NCBI GenBank assembly: GCA_947176765.1
Contig: CAMWRX010000017.1
Span: 1 to 42,252 of the forward strand
Source of the DNA: an uncultured bacterium
GTDB lineage: Bacteria; Bacillota; Clostridia; Oscillospirales; Oscillospiraceae
Direction: 5' to 3'
DNA: 42,252 nucleotides
Shown here: positions 1 to 8,191 of the stretch, piece after piece
Layout of the letters: each line of letters begins with the position of its first letter
Numbering within the stretch: position 1 is the first letter of the stretch
Position numbers and translations under genes: made by a program
The notes under the pieces: model-generated
The model's database searches: none
What the model was told of the DNA's origin: nothing
What the model saw: only the letters and a program-made list of their open reading frames with translations

Positions 1-1
1 C

Positions 2-1819
2 ACCCCGACCCCGCCGCCCATCCCTTACACCGATGTGCCCGAGGACGCACCTTACTATGACGCGGTGGTGTGGGCCTATAAGAGCGGCATCGCCTCCGAT
101 GGGGAAACGTTTGGCCCCGCCGATGCCTGTACCCGTGGGCAGGTCATGACGTTCCTGTGGCGGGCCATGGGTTCGCCAGAGCCCCAGGCTCTGTATAACC
201 CCATCAGCGATATTTCCCCCTCGGACTGGTACTACAAACCTATTTTGTGGGCCTATGAAAACGATATTGTCACCAGTACCACATTTAATCCGGGTAATCT
301 CTGCACCAACGGCGAGGCCCTCACCTTCCTGTGGCGGGCCGAGGACAAGCCCATGGCCGCTGTGGGCAGCAGCGCCATAGCCCTTGCCGCGTCCAACCAG
401 TACTTCACCCGCCCGGTGGCCTGGGCCGAGACAAACGGCCTGCTGTCTGCCGAAGTCGGCTTCAATCCCTCCGCATCCTGTCTCCGGGCCGACCTCATGA
501 GCTATCTCTACTGGGCTGAGGAGCAATGGACGGGCGCGGCGGAGGCAAAAGCGCTCCAGGCGGAATACGAGCAGATCATCAGTGACGCACAAATCTATGA
601 TGTCCATGGCTCCGGCCTAATCTACGCCGACTATGTGGACGTGGATGGGGACGGCAAGGTAGAGCTGCTGACGGTTGAAATTGACGAGGAGAAGTATAAC
701 AATATTGTGACAATATACGCGGACATTAACGGACACGCCGGGAAGTCCTGTGAGAGAGCCTTTGAGGCCCTTGTAGGGAATAGGGTCGCCGACTTTTCCC
801 TATGCAAAGCGGATGGTCAGCTCTATTTATTTGCAAGTGGATGGTATGTCGAGCGCGCGGGGGAATATTACCAATATATAGATAAGTTTTATAGGCTTGG
901 AAAGGATGCCGTCACCCTTGAGTACGATTTATATGCAGAAGAAACGGCTGTTTTTGATGAAGGTACTTATGAATATCTCTATACTGCGTATACCTATACT
1001 GCTTCCAGTAAAAAAGTCACCGAGGGTGAGTTCAAGGCACTTTTGGAAAAGTTTACAGATGAAAAGCTGCTTTATACATTTGATGTCTATGGCTTTGTAA
1101 TTGGCATAGAGGATCGCGGGCTTGTGCCCACCCCCACCATCGAAGTAAACGGCGCAGCGGTGAAGCTGTCTGCCGACCCATACATTTCCAGAGAAGATAA
1201 CGAGTTCATGGTTCCCCTCCGGGACGTGCTGGAAGCCATGGGGGTGGCCGTGTACGCTAATTCGGACGCTTCCGTTATCCTCGCGTCCACCAAGAGCGAC
1301 ACGCTGGTCATCGCCAACAAAGAATTTTCAAGTGGTATCAATGGGGAATCGTGGTGGAATTATGACAATTACAAATACACTTTGAACGGCGGCAACCCCC
1401 AGGATATTGCCCTGGAGTTCACTAATGGGAAAGCCTTTGTGCCGCTGCAGGCCATTGTACCGCTGTTCGGCGGAAAAGCGGCATGGGACGGCAAGGCGGG
1501 GGCCATACAGATCACCTCTAATATCCCCGACAGCAATCGCATGAGCCAAGATGCGCTGAAGAAAATGGCGAACTTTAGCCTTGATGACGCTATCAAAATC
1601 GGTGAGCGGAATGGCCATTCTTTTTGGGGAATGCAGGTTGCATACATCGAAGGAGGATACTATATCTCAAACGGAAAAGCAGTTTGGGAATACGCCGCGC
1701 TCCCGGCTGGGGAGGACCCGATTCGGAATCCTGCGTATGATGAGGATATCCCGGGAATCGCGCCTATTAATATGTATTACATACGGGTTGCAAATGATGG
1801 GACGATTACAAAGTCCTAA
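2..1819 (+). CDS. SLH-domain surface protein with copper-amine-oxidase-N-like stalk domain (5' truncated)
   Basis: The reading frame is open from base 2, so the true start and signal peptide lie upstream of the window; GTG at 35 is an internal Val codon inside the first domain. A Pro/Thr linker (TPTPPPIPYTDV) leads into three S-layer homology repeats, with YYDAVVWAYKSGI, YYKPILWAYENDI and FTRPVAWAETNGL as their helix cores (to about base 530). Next comes a charged region with an EF-hand-like DVDGDGKVELL (about 630-670). From about 1125 a Cu_amine_oxidN1-type domain follows (TIEVNGAAVKL, MVPLRDVLEAMGV, AFVPLQAIVPLFG), known as a stalk domain in Firmicute surface proteins. SLH repeats bind secondary wall polymers, so the protein is predicted to be displayed on the cell surface. 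No enzyme motif is seen and the C-terminal 90 residues are unassigned. It is convergent with pgi across a shared terminator. Confidence 0.85.
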   Translation, partial: TPTPPPIPYTDVPEDAPYYDAVVWAYKSGIASDGETFGPADACTRGQVMTFLWRAMGSPEPQALYNPISDISPSDWYYKPILWAYENDIVTSTTFNPGNLCTNGEALTFLWRAEDKPMAAVGSSAIALAASNQYFTRPVAWAETNGLLSAEVGFNPSASCLRADLMSYLYWAEEQWTGAAEAKALQAEYEQIISDAQIYDVHGSGLIYADYVDVDGDGKVELLTVEIDEEKYNNIVTIYADINGHAGKSCERAFEALVGNRVADFSLCKADGQLYLFASGWYVERAGEYYQYIDKFYRLGKDAVTLEYDLYAEETAVFDEGTYEYLYTAYTYTASSKKVTEGEFKALLEKFTDEKLLYTFDVYGFVIGIEDRGLVPTPTIEVNGAAVKLSADPYISREDNEFMVPLRDVLEAMGVAVYANSDASVILASTKSDTLVIANKEFSSGINGESWWNYDNYKYTLNGGNPQDIALEFTNGKAFVPLQAIVPLFGGKAAWDGKAGAIQITSNIPDSNRMSQDALKKMANFSLDDAIKIGERNGHSFWGMQVAYIEGGYYISNGKAVWEYAALPAGEDPIRNPAYDEDIPGIAPINMYYIRVANDGTITKS

Positions 1820-1848
1820 AGTCCAATGCTATAAAAATATGGAAAAAA

Positions 1849-1890
1849 AGGGAGCGGCAGCGATTACGGCTGCCGCTCCTCCTCTTTTTT
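1849..1890. terminator. Rho-independent terminator between convergent genes
   Basis: An 11-bp stem (GGAGCGGCAGC / GCTGCCGCTCC) is followed by a T-rich run (TCCTCTTTTTT) on the plus strand and preceded by A-rich sequence (GGAAAAAAAG), so it can act in both directions for the SLH gene and for pgi. Confidence 0.85.
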
Positions 1891-1897
1891 AGATGAT

Positions 1898-3160
1898 TCA
1901 GGGCTTGCCCAGCAGGGCGAACATATTCTTCTTGTACGCCTCCACGCCGGGCTGGTTGAAGGGATTGACCCCCAGCACGTGGCCGCTGATGCCGCAGGAC
2001 AGCTCGAAGAAGTAGAGCAGCTCGCCCAGGGCGTGCACGTTCATCTTATCCAGCCGCAGCACCATGGAGGGCGCGCCGCCGTCCTGGTGGGCGGCCAGGG
2101 TGCCCTGGAAGGCCATCTCCCGGACGAAGCTCAGGGGCTTGCCCGCCAGATAGTTCAGGTTGTCGCCGTTGTCGTCGCTGTAGGGGATGGCGATGTCGCA
2201 GCCGGTGTCGTCCACATAGATCACCGTCTCAAACAGGTGGCGCTCGCCGTCCTGGATATACTGGCCCAGGGAGTGCAGATCGGTGGTGAACTGGGCGGAG
2301 GCGGGGAAGATGCCCTTGCCGTCCTTGCCCTCGGACTCGCCGAAGAGCTGCTTGAGCCACTCGCCCACGAAGGAGTAGGACGGCTCATAGGAGCAGAACA
2401 GCTCGATCTTCTTGCCCTGGCGGTACAGCAGATTCCGGGCGGCCACGTACTGCCACACGGGGTTGGACATATCCCGCTGGTCAAAGGCGTTCATGGCGTC
2501 CCGGGCGCCGGACATCAGCTCGTCGATGTCGGTGCCGCCCACGGCAATGGGCAGCAGGCCCACGGCGGACAGCACAGAGAAGCGCCCGCCCACATCGTCG
2601 GGCACCACGAAGGTCTCCCACCCGTTGGAGTCAGCCAGGGTCTTGAGGGCGCCCCGGGCCTTGTCGGTGGTGGCGTAGATGCGCTTGTTGGCCTCCTCGC
2701 CGTACTGCTTCACCAGCAGCTCACGGAACACCCGGAAGGCCACGGCGGGCTCGGTGGTGCCGCCGGACTTGGAGATGACGTTGATGGACCAGCTGCGATC
2801 GTCCAGCTTGCGGATCACGGTCTCCAGCTCGTTGGGGCTGAGAGAGCAGCCCACGAAGCAGATCTCGGGGCCGTTGGAGGGGAATACCTCCAGTGCGGCG
2901 CGGGCGCCCAGATAGGAGCCGCCGATGCCCACCACCACCAGCACCTGGGAGTCCTCGCGGATCTTGGCGGCGGCCTTCTGGATGCGGGCGAATTCCTCTT
3001 TGTCGTAGTTCTCGGGCAGGCGCACCCAGCCCACGAAGTCAGAGCCGGGAGCGGCGGGGTCGTAAAGTTTGGCGTGGGCGGCCTCCACCTCGGGGGCCAT
3101 GGCGCTGATCTGCTCCTGAGAGATCACGCCCTCCAGCTTGGACAGGTCTAATTTCAGCAT
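1898..3160 (-). CDS. pgi: Glucose-6-phosphate isomerase
   Basis: Interconverts glucose-6-phosphate and fructose-6-phosphate in the cytoplasm. It carries the SIS fold and both classic family signatures: VGGRFSVLSAVGLLPIA (about residues 186-205) and VNPFNQPGVEAYKKN near the C terminus (about 400-413), plus the phosphate-binding loop ISKSGGTTEPA (about 130). At 420 residues it is slightly shorter than the usual roughly 450-residue Gram-positive form but looks complete. The ATG at 3160 is preceded by AAGGAG about 9 bases upstream. It lies 32 bases downstream of glcK and is the last gene of the apparent glgP-glcK-pgi unit, linking phosphorylated glucose from glycogen or glucokinase to glycolysis. 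Confidence 0.95.
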   Translation of the reverse strand: MLKLDLSKLEGVISQEQISAMAPEVEAAHAKLYDPAAPGSDFVGWVRLPENYDKEEFARIQKAAAKIREDSQVLVVVGIGGSYLGARAALEVFPSNGPEICFVGCSLSPNELETVIRKLDDRSWSINVISKSGGTTEPAVAFRVFRELLVKQYGEEANKRIYATTDKARGALKTLADSNGWETFVVPDDVGGRFSVLSAVGLLPIAVGGTDIDELMSGARDAMNAFDQRDMSNPVWQYVAARNLLYRQGKKIELFCSYEPSYSFVGEWLKQLFGESEGKDGKGIFPASAQFTTDLHSLGQYIQDGERHLFETVIYVDDTGCDIAIPYSDDNGDNLNYLAGKPLSFVREMAFQGTLAAHQDGGAPSMVLRLDKMNVHALGELLYFFELSCGISGHVLGVNPFNQPGVEAYKKNMFALLGKP

Positions 3161-3192
3161 GGTGGATCACTCCTTATATGATTTGTCGGAAC

Positions 3193-4101
3193 CTATTCGG
3201 TAAAAAACAGGGCCGCGCCGCCGAAAATTCCGGCGTTGTTGCCCAACTGAGCCTGGGCGAAGCGCACCTTGGAGCAGGCGTTCATCACGTTGGCCTGGAA
3301 GGATGCTTCTACCGGGTCCAGAAGGGCGCTGCCCGCGGCGGACACGCCGCCGCCCAGAAGGATCATCTCCGGGTTGACGACGCAGGCCACGATTGCGGCG
3401 CCATAGCCCAGGGCGTTGGCGGCCTCGTTCACCACGGCCTGGGCGTTCTCGTCCCCGGCGGCCGCGGCATCGAACACGTCCTTGGCGGTGACCTTTTCCA
3501 TCTCCTTGAAGGGGGAGAAGGCTTTGGCGGCACGGATGATGCCGGTGGCGGAGGCGGTGGCCTCCAGGCAGCCCTTCCGGCCGCAGCCGCACTGCCAGTC
3601 GGGGTGGAAGGGGACGGTGATGTGTCCAACCTCGCCGCCGCCGCCGGTAGCGCCGGCCACGATGCGCCCGTCACAGATGATGCCGCCGCCGACGCCGGTG
3701 CCTACGGTGAACAGCACCAGGTTGCGGCACCCCTTGCCGCCGCCCTGCCAGCACTCGCCCAGGGCGGCCAGATTGGCGTCATTGGCCACACGGACGGGCA
3801 TATCGGCCCGGCTGGCCAGTTCCTGGGCCACGTTGAGGTCGTTCCAACCCAGGTTGACGCAGATGGGGACCACAGACTGGTCCACCACCGGCCCGGGCAC
3901 GCCTACGCCCGCGCCTACGCACTTGCAGTCGGGGAAGGACTCCATCACCAGGCGCATATGTCGGGCGATGTCATCAAAGGTGGCGCCCACATCCCGGAAG
4001 GTGGGGAACTCCCGCTTATCCAGCAGCTCCCCCTCCCGGCTTACCAGCCCCAGCTTGACCGTGGTGCCGCCGATGTCTACGCCGAAACAAACTTCTTTCA
4101 C
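3193..4101 (-). CDS. glcK: ROK-family glucokinase
   Basis: Phosphorylates glucose with ATP to glucose-6-phosphate. The N terminus CFGVDIGGTTVKLGLV is the ROK ATP-binding motif, TVGTGVGGGIICDGRI is the second phosphate-binding motif, and CGCGRKGCLEATASA is the ROK zinc-binding signature (CxCGxxGCxE). I chose GTG at 4101 as start because a perfect AAGGAGGT lies 7 bases upstream, giving 302 residues, normal for the family; the frame is open further upstream but without a ribosome binding site and with non-conserved sequence overlapping glgP. It lies 44 bases after glgP and 32 before pgi, consistent with one transcript. Substrate specificity for glucose rather than another hexose is inferred from the neighbouring glycogen genes. 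Confidence 0.9.
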   Translation of the reverse strand: MKEVCFGVDIGGTTVKLGLVSREGELLDKREFPTFRDVGATFDDIARHMRLVMESFPDCKCVGAGVGVPGPVVDQSVVPICVNLGWNDLNVAQELASRADMPVRVANDANLAALGECWQGGGKGCRNLVLFTVGTGVGGGIICDGRIVAGATGGGGEVGHITVPFHPDWQCGCGRKGCLEATASATGIIRAAKAFSPFKEMEKVTAKDVFDAAAAGDENAQAVVNEAANALGYGAAIVACVVNPEMILLGGGVSAAGSALLDPVEASFQANVMNACSKVRFAQAQLGNNAGIFGGAALFFTE

Positions 4102-4145
4102 GCTCCAGACCTCCTTTTCATTATGTGGCCGCCCCGCTGGGCGGA

Positions 4146-6542
4146 TTATTTCATGTGCCAGATGTTGCGGGCGTACTCGTCCACCGCGCGGTCGGCGGAG
4201 AAGAAGCCCGCCTTGGCGATGTTCACCAGGGACATTTTGTTGAAGCGCGGCTTGTCGCCGTAGATGGCGGACACGTCCCGCTGAGCGCGGACATAGTCGT
4301 GGAAGTCGGCCAGACACATATAGGGGTCGGCGGGGCCCTTGTGGTTGGTGGTAAGGGAGCGCACGATGTCGTCGAAGTGCATCCCGTTGATGCCGCCCAT
4401 GAGCAGATCCATGACCGCTTTCAGTTCCGGGTCATTGCGGACGTAGTCCAGGGGGTTGTAGCCCCAGCGCCACAGGTCGTTGACCTCCTCGGTCTTGAGG
4501 CCGAACAGCACGATGTTCTCGTCGCCCACCTGCTCGTGGATCTCCACGTTGGCGCCGTCCAGGGTGCCCAGGGTCACCGCGCCGTTGATCATCAGCTTCA
4601 TATTGCCGGTGCCGCTGGCCTCCTTGCCGGCGACGGAAATCTGCTCAGAGATCTCGGCGGCAGGGATGATGATCTCCGCCAGGGAGACCTTGTAGTCCTC
4701 CATGAAGACTACCTTCAGCTTATCCCGGGTGTCCGGGTCGTTGTTGACCAGCCTGGACACGTACACGATGAGCTGAATGGTCTGCTTGGCCATGATATAG
4801 CCGGCGGACGCCTTGGCGGCGAAGATGAAGGTGCGGGGCTGGAAGGGGGCATGGGGGTTGTGCTTGATCTCCAGGTACATATGGAGGATCTGGAGCACGT
4901 TGAGCAGCTGGCGCTTGTACTCATGCAGCCGCTTGATCTGCACGTCGAACAGGGAGTTGGGGTCTACCATGACGCCGTCCCGCTTGAGGATCAGGTCAGC
5001 CAGACGCTTCTTGTTGTCGAACTTGATGTCCTGGAGCCGCTGGAGCACGTTGGCATCGTCCTTGTACTTGAGCAGCTTTTCCAGCTGGGTGGAATCCTTC
5101 ACAAAGCCGTCCCCGATCAGCTCCTTCAGCAGGGCGGTGAGCTCCGGGTTGGACTGGCACAGCCAGCGGCGGTAGGCGATGCCGTTGGTGACGTTGCAGA
5201 AGTGGTCGGGCACCATCTGGTAGTAGTCCCGGAAGATGGAGTTGGTCAGGATCTCGCTGTGGAGCTTGGACACGCCGTTGACCTTGTGGCAGGCGGACAG
5301 GCACAGATTGGCCATGCGGATCTCGTCCCGGCTGATGACGGCCATATACTCGATCTTGCCCATGTCGTTGCCATAGTAGCCGTGCAGGTCGACGCGCAGA
5401 CGGCGGTCAATCTCCTGGACGATCTGGTACACCCGGGGCAGAAGCTGCTCAAACAGGGACACATTCCAGCGCTCCAGCGCCTCGCTCATGACGGTGTGGT
5501 TGGTGTAGGACAGGGTGTGGCAGGTGATGTCCCAGGCCCGATCCCAGCTATAGTTGTATTCGTCTATCAGCAGGCGCATCAGCTCGGGCACGCACAGGGC
5601 GGGGTGGGTGTCATTGATGTGGATGGACACCTTGTCGGGCAGATTGTCCAGACTGGGGTTGTTGCGCAGGTGCTTCTTCAGGATGGTCTGCACCGAGGCG
5701 GACACCAGCAGGTACTGCTGGCGCAGGCGCAGGCGCTTGCCCTCAATGTGGTCGTCGGCGGGGTAGAGCACCTTGGAGATGACCTCGGCCATGGTGTCCC
5801 CCTCCAGGGCCTTGGCGTAGTCGCCCCGGGAGAAGGCGGACATATCGAAGCTGTTGGGGGACTTGGCGGACCACAGCACCAGGGGGTTGACCGCCTCACT
5901 GTCGTGGCCGGAGATATACATCTCGTTGGGCACCGCCACCACGGACTGGTAATTCAGGTGCTGCACCCGGTAGATACCGTCGTCCTGCCAGCCGTGGACA
6001 TGGCCGCCGAACCGAACCTCCACCGCCTCGCTCTCATGGGGGACCAGCCATACATGGCCTTGGTTCATCCAGTCGTCAGGGAACTCCACCTGCCAGCCGT
6101 CCACGATCTTCTGCTTGAAGATACCGAACTCATAGCGGATGGAGTAGCCCGTCATGGGCAGGTCCATGCTGGAGGCGGAGTCCATATAGCAGGAGGCCAG
6201 ACGGCCCAGACCGCCGTTGCCCAGGCCCGCGTCAGGCTCCATCTCATACAGGTCTTGGATGTCCACGCCGCACTTGGCCAGGGCCTTGGTGAACATATCC
6301 TCCAGGCCCAGGTTGTAGAGGTTGTTGCGCAGGGAGGTGCCCACCAGGAACTCCATGGACATATAGTACACCTGCTTACCCTGGTTCTTGCGGTAGAACT
6401 CGGCGCTCTTGGTGGCCAGCATTCCGTTGACCACATAGCACAGAGCGCGGTAGACCTGCTGGGGTGAGGCGGTGTCCATAGAGCAGCCGTATCGTACCAG
6501 CAGCATCTCGTCCAACTGTTTGATGATCTGTTTTTGATCCAT
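4146..6542 (-). CDS. glgP: Glycogen/starch/alpha-glucan phosphorylase
   Basis: Releases glucose-1-phosphate from glycogen non-reducing ends by phosphorolysis, using pyridoxal phosphate. The signature EASGTGNMKLMINGAVT (about residues 638-654) contains the PLP-binding lysine and GTLDGANVEI follows as in the family; the N-terminal part has YYMSMEFLVG and GNGGLGRLASCYMDS, typical of GT35. The ATG at 6542 follows AAGGAGCT with about 10 bases spacing and gives 798 residues, the normal length; an upstream in-frame start at 6644 is rejected because it would translate the hairpin leader. It is the first gene of the glgP-glcK-pgi unit, with an extended -10 promoter near 6655 and a structured leader. 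Confidence 0.95.
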   Translation of the reverse strand: MDQKQIIKQLDEMLLVRYGCSMDTASPQQVYRALCYVVNGMLATKSAEFYRKNQGKQVYYMSMEFLVGTSLRNNLYNLGLEDMFTKALAKCGVDIQDLYEMEPDAGLGNGGLGRLASCYMDSASSMDLPMTGYSIRYEFGIFKQKIVDGWQVEFPDDWMNQGHVWLVPHESEAVEVRFGGHVHGWQDDGIYRVQHLNYQSVVAVPNEMYISGHDSEAVNPLVLWSAKSPNSFDMSAFSRGDYAKALEGDTMAEVISKVLYPADDHIEGKRLRLRQQYLLVSASVQTILKKHLRNNPSLDNLPDKVSIHINDTHPALCVPELMRLLIDEYNYSWDRAWDITCHTLSYTNHTVMSEALERWNVSLFEQLLPRVYQIVQEIDRRLRVDLHGYYGNDMGKIEYMAVISRDEIRMANLCLSACHKVNGVSKLHSEILTNSIFRDYYQMVPDHFCNVTNGIAYRRWLCQSNPELTALLKELIGDGFVKDSTQLEKLLKYKDDANVLQRLQDIKFDNKKRLADLILKRDGVMVDPNSLFDVQIKRLHEYKRQLLNVLQILHMYLEIKHNPHAPFQPRTFIFAAKASAGYIMAKQTIQLIVYVSRLVNNDPDTRDKLKVVFMEDYKVSLAEIIIPAAEISEQISVAGKEASGTGNMKLMINGAVTLGTLDGANVEIHEQVGDENIVLFGLKTEEVNDLWRWGYNPLDYVRNDPELKAVMDLLMGGINGMHFDDIVRSLTTNHKGPADPYMCLADFHDYVRAQRDVSAIYGDKPRFNKMSLVNIAKAGFFSADRAVDEYARNIWHMK

Positions 6543-6565
6543 AGGATGTGTTAGCTCCTTTTTGA

Positions 6566-6630
6566 CCGGCGGAACGCCGGGGAATTGACGGAAAATGCAA
6601 GCACAGCCCGCTCCCGCGGACTGTGCTTGC
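6566..6630 (-). promoter_or_regulatory. Structured glgP leader with two hairpins
   Basis: In the glgP 5' leader (minus strand) there is a 10-bp perfect stem GCAAGCACAG / CTGTGCTTGC (6597-6606 with 6621-6630), extended inward by CCGC/GCGG. It is followed by ATTTTCC and then by a second hairpin CCGGCG-TTC-CGCCGG (6566-6580) just upstream of the AAGGAG. The lower half resembles the glgB leader. A regulatory role is inferred only; it matches no riboswitch class that I recognise. Confidence 0.55.
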
Positions 6631-6654
6631 ACGGGCGCGATCATACGCCCTGAT

Positions 6655-6660
6655 ATTATA
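6655..6660 (-). promoter_or_regulatory. Extended -10 promoter for glgP-glcK-pgi
   Basis: On the minus strand TGCTATAAT is a perfect extended -10 element (TGN plus TATAAT, TATAAT at 6655-6660). A convincing -35 is missing; TACAAA lies 17 bases upstream. The predicted start of the transcript is about 6648, giving a leader of about 105 bases. Confidence 0.65.
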
Positions 6661-6698
6661 GCACAAAAAGGTTTGTTTTTGTACTACTAATTTTACTT

Positions 6699-6728
6699 AT
6701 TTCCTTCATTTGCAAAAATGAAGGAAAT
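6699..6728. repeat. 13-bp inverted repeat after glgA
   Basis: ATTTCCTTCATTT and AAATGAAGGAAAT form a 13-bp stem with a 4-base loop between the end of glgA and the glgP promoter. There is no good T-tract after it on the minus strand, so it may be a weak terminator or an mRNA 3'-end stabilising hairpin. Confidence 0.6.
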
Positions 6729-6751
6729 AAATCGCAAATCAGGGGAAAAGA

Positions 6752-8191
6752 TTAAATTTCCTCCGTCATAGAACGATAAATGTTCCAATAATCCTGGACA
6801 GAGCGCTTCCAGGAACAGTCGTAGTTCATGACGCTCTTCTGAAGGGCCGTCCAGTGCTCCTTGTCGTGGAACAGCTTCTCGCCCCGGCGGACGGCGTCCA
6901 GCATATCATGGGCGTTGTAGGTTTTGAAGGTGAAGCCGTTGCCCTCGCCGGTCTCAATGTCGTAGGCGGGGACGGTGTCGAACAGCCCGCCGGTCTCCCG
7001 GACGATGGGGATGGTGCCGTAGCGCATGGCGATGAGCTGGGTCAGGCCGCAGGGCTCCTGCTTGGAGGGCATGAGCACCAGGTCCGCGCCGGCGTACGCC
7101 TGATGGGCCAGGGTGTTGTCGAACACGATGTTGGCGGACATTTTGGCGGGGAAGTTGGCGGCATAGGCGCGGAACATATTCTCATAGTGCCACTCGCCGG
7201 TGCCAATGATAACCAGCTGGAGGTCGTCCCACATCAGATCGTCCATGACGGCCTGAACCAGATCCACGCCCTTGTGGCCCACCAGCCGGGTAATCATAAT
7301 GACCATGGGGACGTCGTCCCGGACGGCGAGGCCAAGGCGCTCCTGGAGGAAGCGCTTGTTTTCCGCTTTCTTCTCCAGCGTGGCGGCGTCAAAATTGGTG
7401 TAGAGCAGGGGATCGGCGGCGGGATTGAACACCTCGGTGTCGATGCCGTTGACCACGCCGCTGAGCTTGTAGGCGTGCTGGCGCAGCACATTGTGGAGGC
7501 CGTGGGCGAAATAGGGGTCCTGGATCTCATTGGCATAGGTGCGGGACACGGTGCTCACCCGGTCGGCGGTGTGGATAGCGGCCTTCATCAGGTTGGTGCC
7601 GCCATCAAATTGCATGGTGCCCTTCCAGTCAACCGGCAGGCCCAGCACCCCGTCTACAAAGTCGTCGGGGAAGCGGCCCTGATACTCCATGTTGTGGATG
7701 GTAAACAGGGTCTTGATGGGCTTGTACTTCTCCGCGCCCATGTAGAATGCCCGCAGGAACACCGGCACCAGGGCGGTCTGCCAGTCGTTGGTGTGGATGA
7801 CGTCGGGATACCAGTCCAGGTGCTGAAGGGCCTCCAGGATGGCCTTGGAGAAGAACGCGAAGCGCTCGCCGTCGTCATAGTGGCCGTAGCAGCCGTCCCG
7901 GTAGAAGTAGTACTCGTTGTCGATGAAGTAGTACTGGAGCTTTTTGCGCTTGCTCACCGCTCGGAACAGGCCGCAGTACACGTTGCGCCAGGACAGGGAC
8001 ACGGTAAAGTTGGTGAGATACTCCATCTCGAACTCGGGGTTGTCCTTGATGGCCTTATAGTAGGGCAGGAACACATACACCTCGGTGTTGGGGGACTCAG
8101 CCAGGGCCTTGGGCAGGGCGGCGGCCACGTCACCCAGGCCGCCGGTTTTGATAAAGGGCGCGGCCTCGCTGGCTGCTAATAAGATCTTCAT
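6752..8191 (-). CDS. glgA: Glycogen synthase (ADP-glucose, GT5)
   Basis: Transfers glucose from ADP-glucose to the growing alpha-1,4-glucan. The N terminus MKILLAASEAAPFIKTGGLGDV contains the ADP-glucose-binding KTGGLGD motif (residues 15-21). The C-terminal half has the GT-B donor site with PSKQEPCGLTQLIAMRYG and TGGLFDTV. At 479 residues it has the usual length of bacterial GlgA. ATG at 8191 is preceded by AAAGGAG and overlaps the glgD stop as ATGA, so translation is probably coupled; the longer frame upstream is glgD in another register. It is the last gene of the glgB-glgC-glgD-glgA operon. Confidence 0.95.
   Translation of the reverse strand: MKILLAASEAAPFIKTGGLGDVAAALPKALAESPNTEVYVFLPYYKAIKDNPEFEMEYLTNFTVSLSWRNVYCGLFRAVSKRKKLQYYFIDNEYYFYRDGCYGHYDDGERFAFFSKAILEALQHLDWYPDVIHTNDWQTALVPVFLRAFYMGAEKYKPIKTLFTIHNMEYQGRFPDDFVDGVLGLPVDWKGTMQFDGGTNLMKAAIHTADRVSTVSRTYANEIQDPYFAHGLHNVLRQHAYKLSGVVNGIDTEVFNPAADPLLYTNFDAATLEKKAENKRFLQERLGLAVRDDVPMVIMITRLVGHKGVDLVQAVMDDLMWDDLQLVIIGTGEWHYENMFRAYAANFPAKMSANIVFDNTLAHQAYAGADLVLMPSKQEPCGLTQLIAMRYGTIPIVRETGGLFDTVPAYDIETGEGNGFTFKTYNAHDMLDAVRRGEKLFHDKEHWTALQKSVMNYDCSWKRSVQDYWNIYRSMTEEI

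Noticed and set aside
4125-6467. 780-codon frame opposite glgP, and similar long frames opposite pgi, glgA, glgC and glgB
   Set aside because: Antisense shadows in GC-rich genes with no plausible protein sequence.
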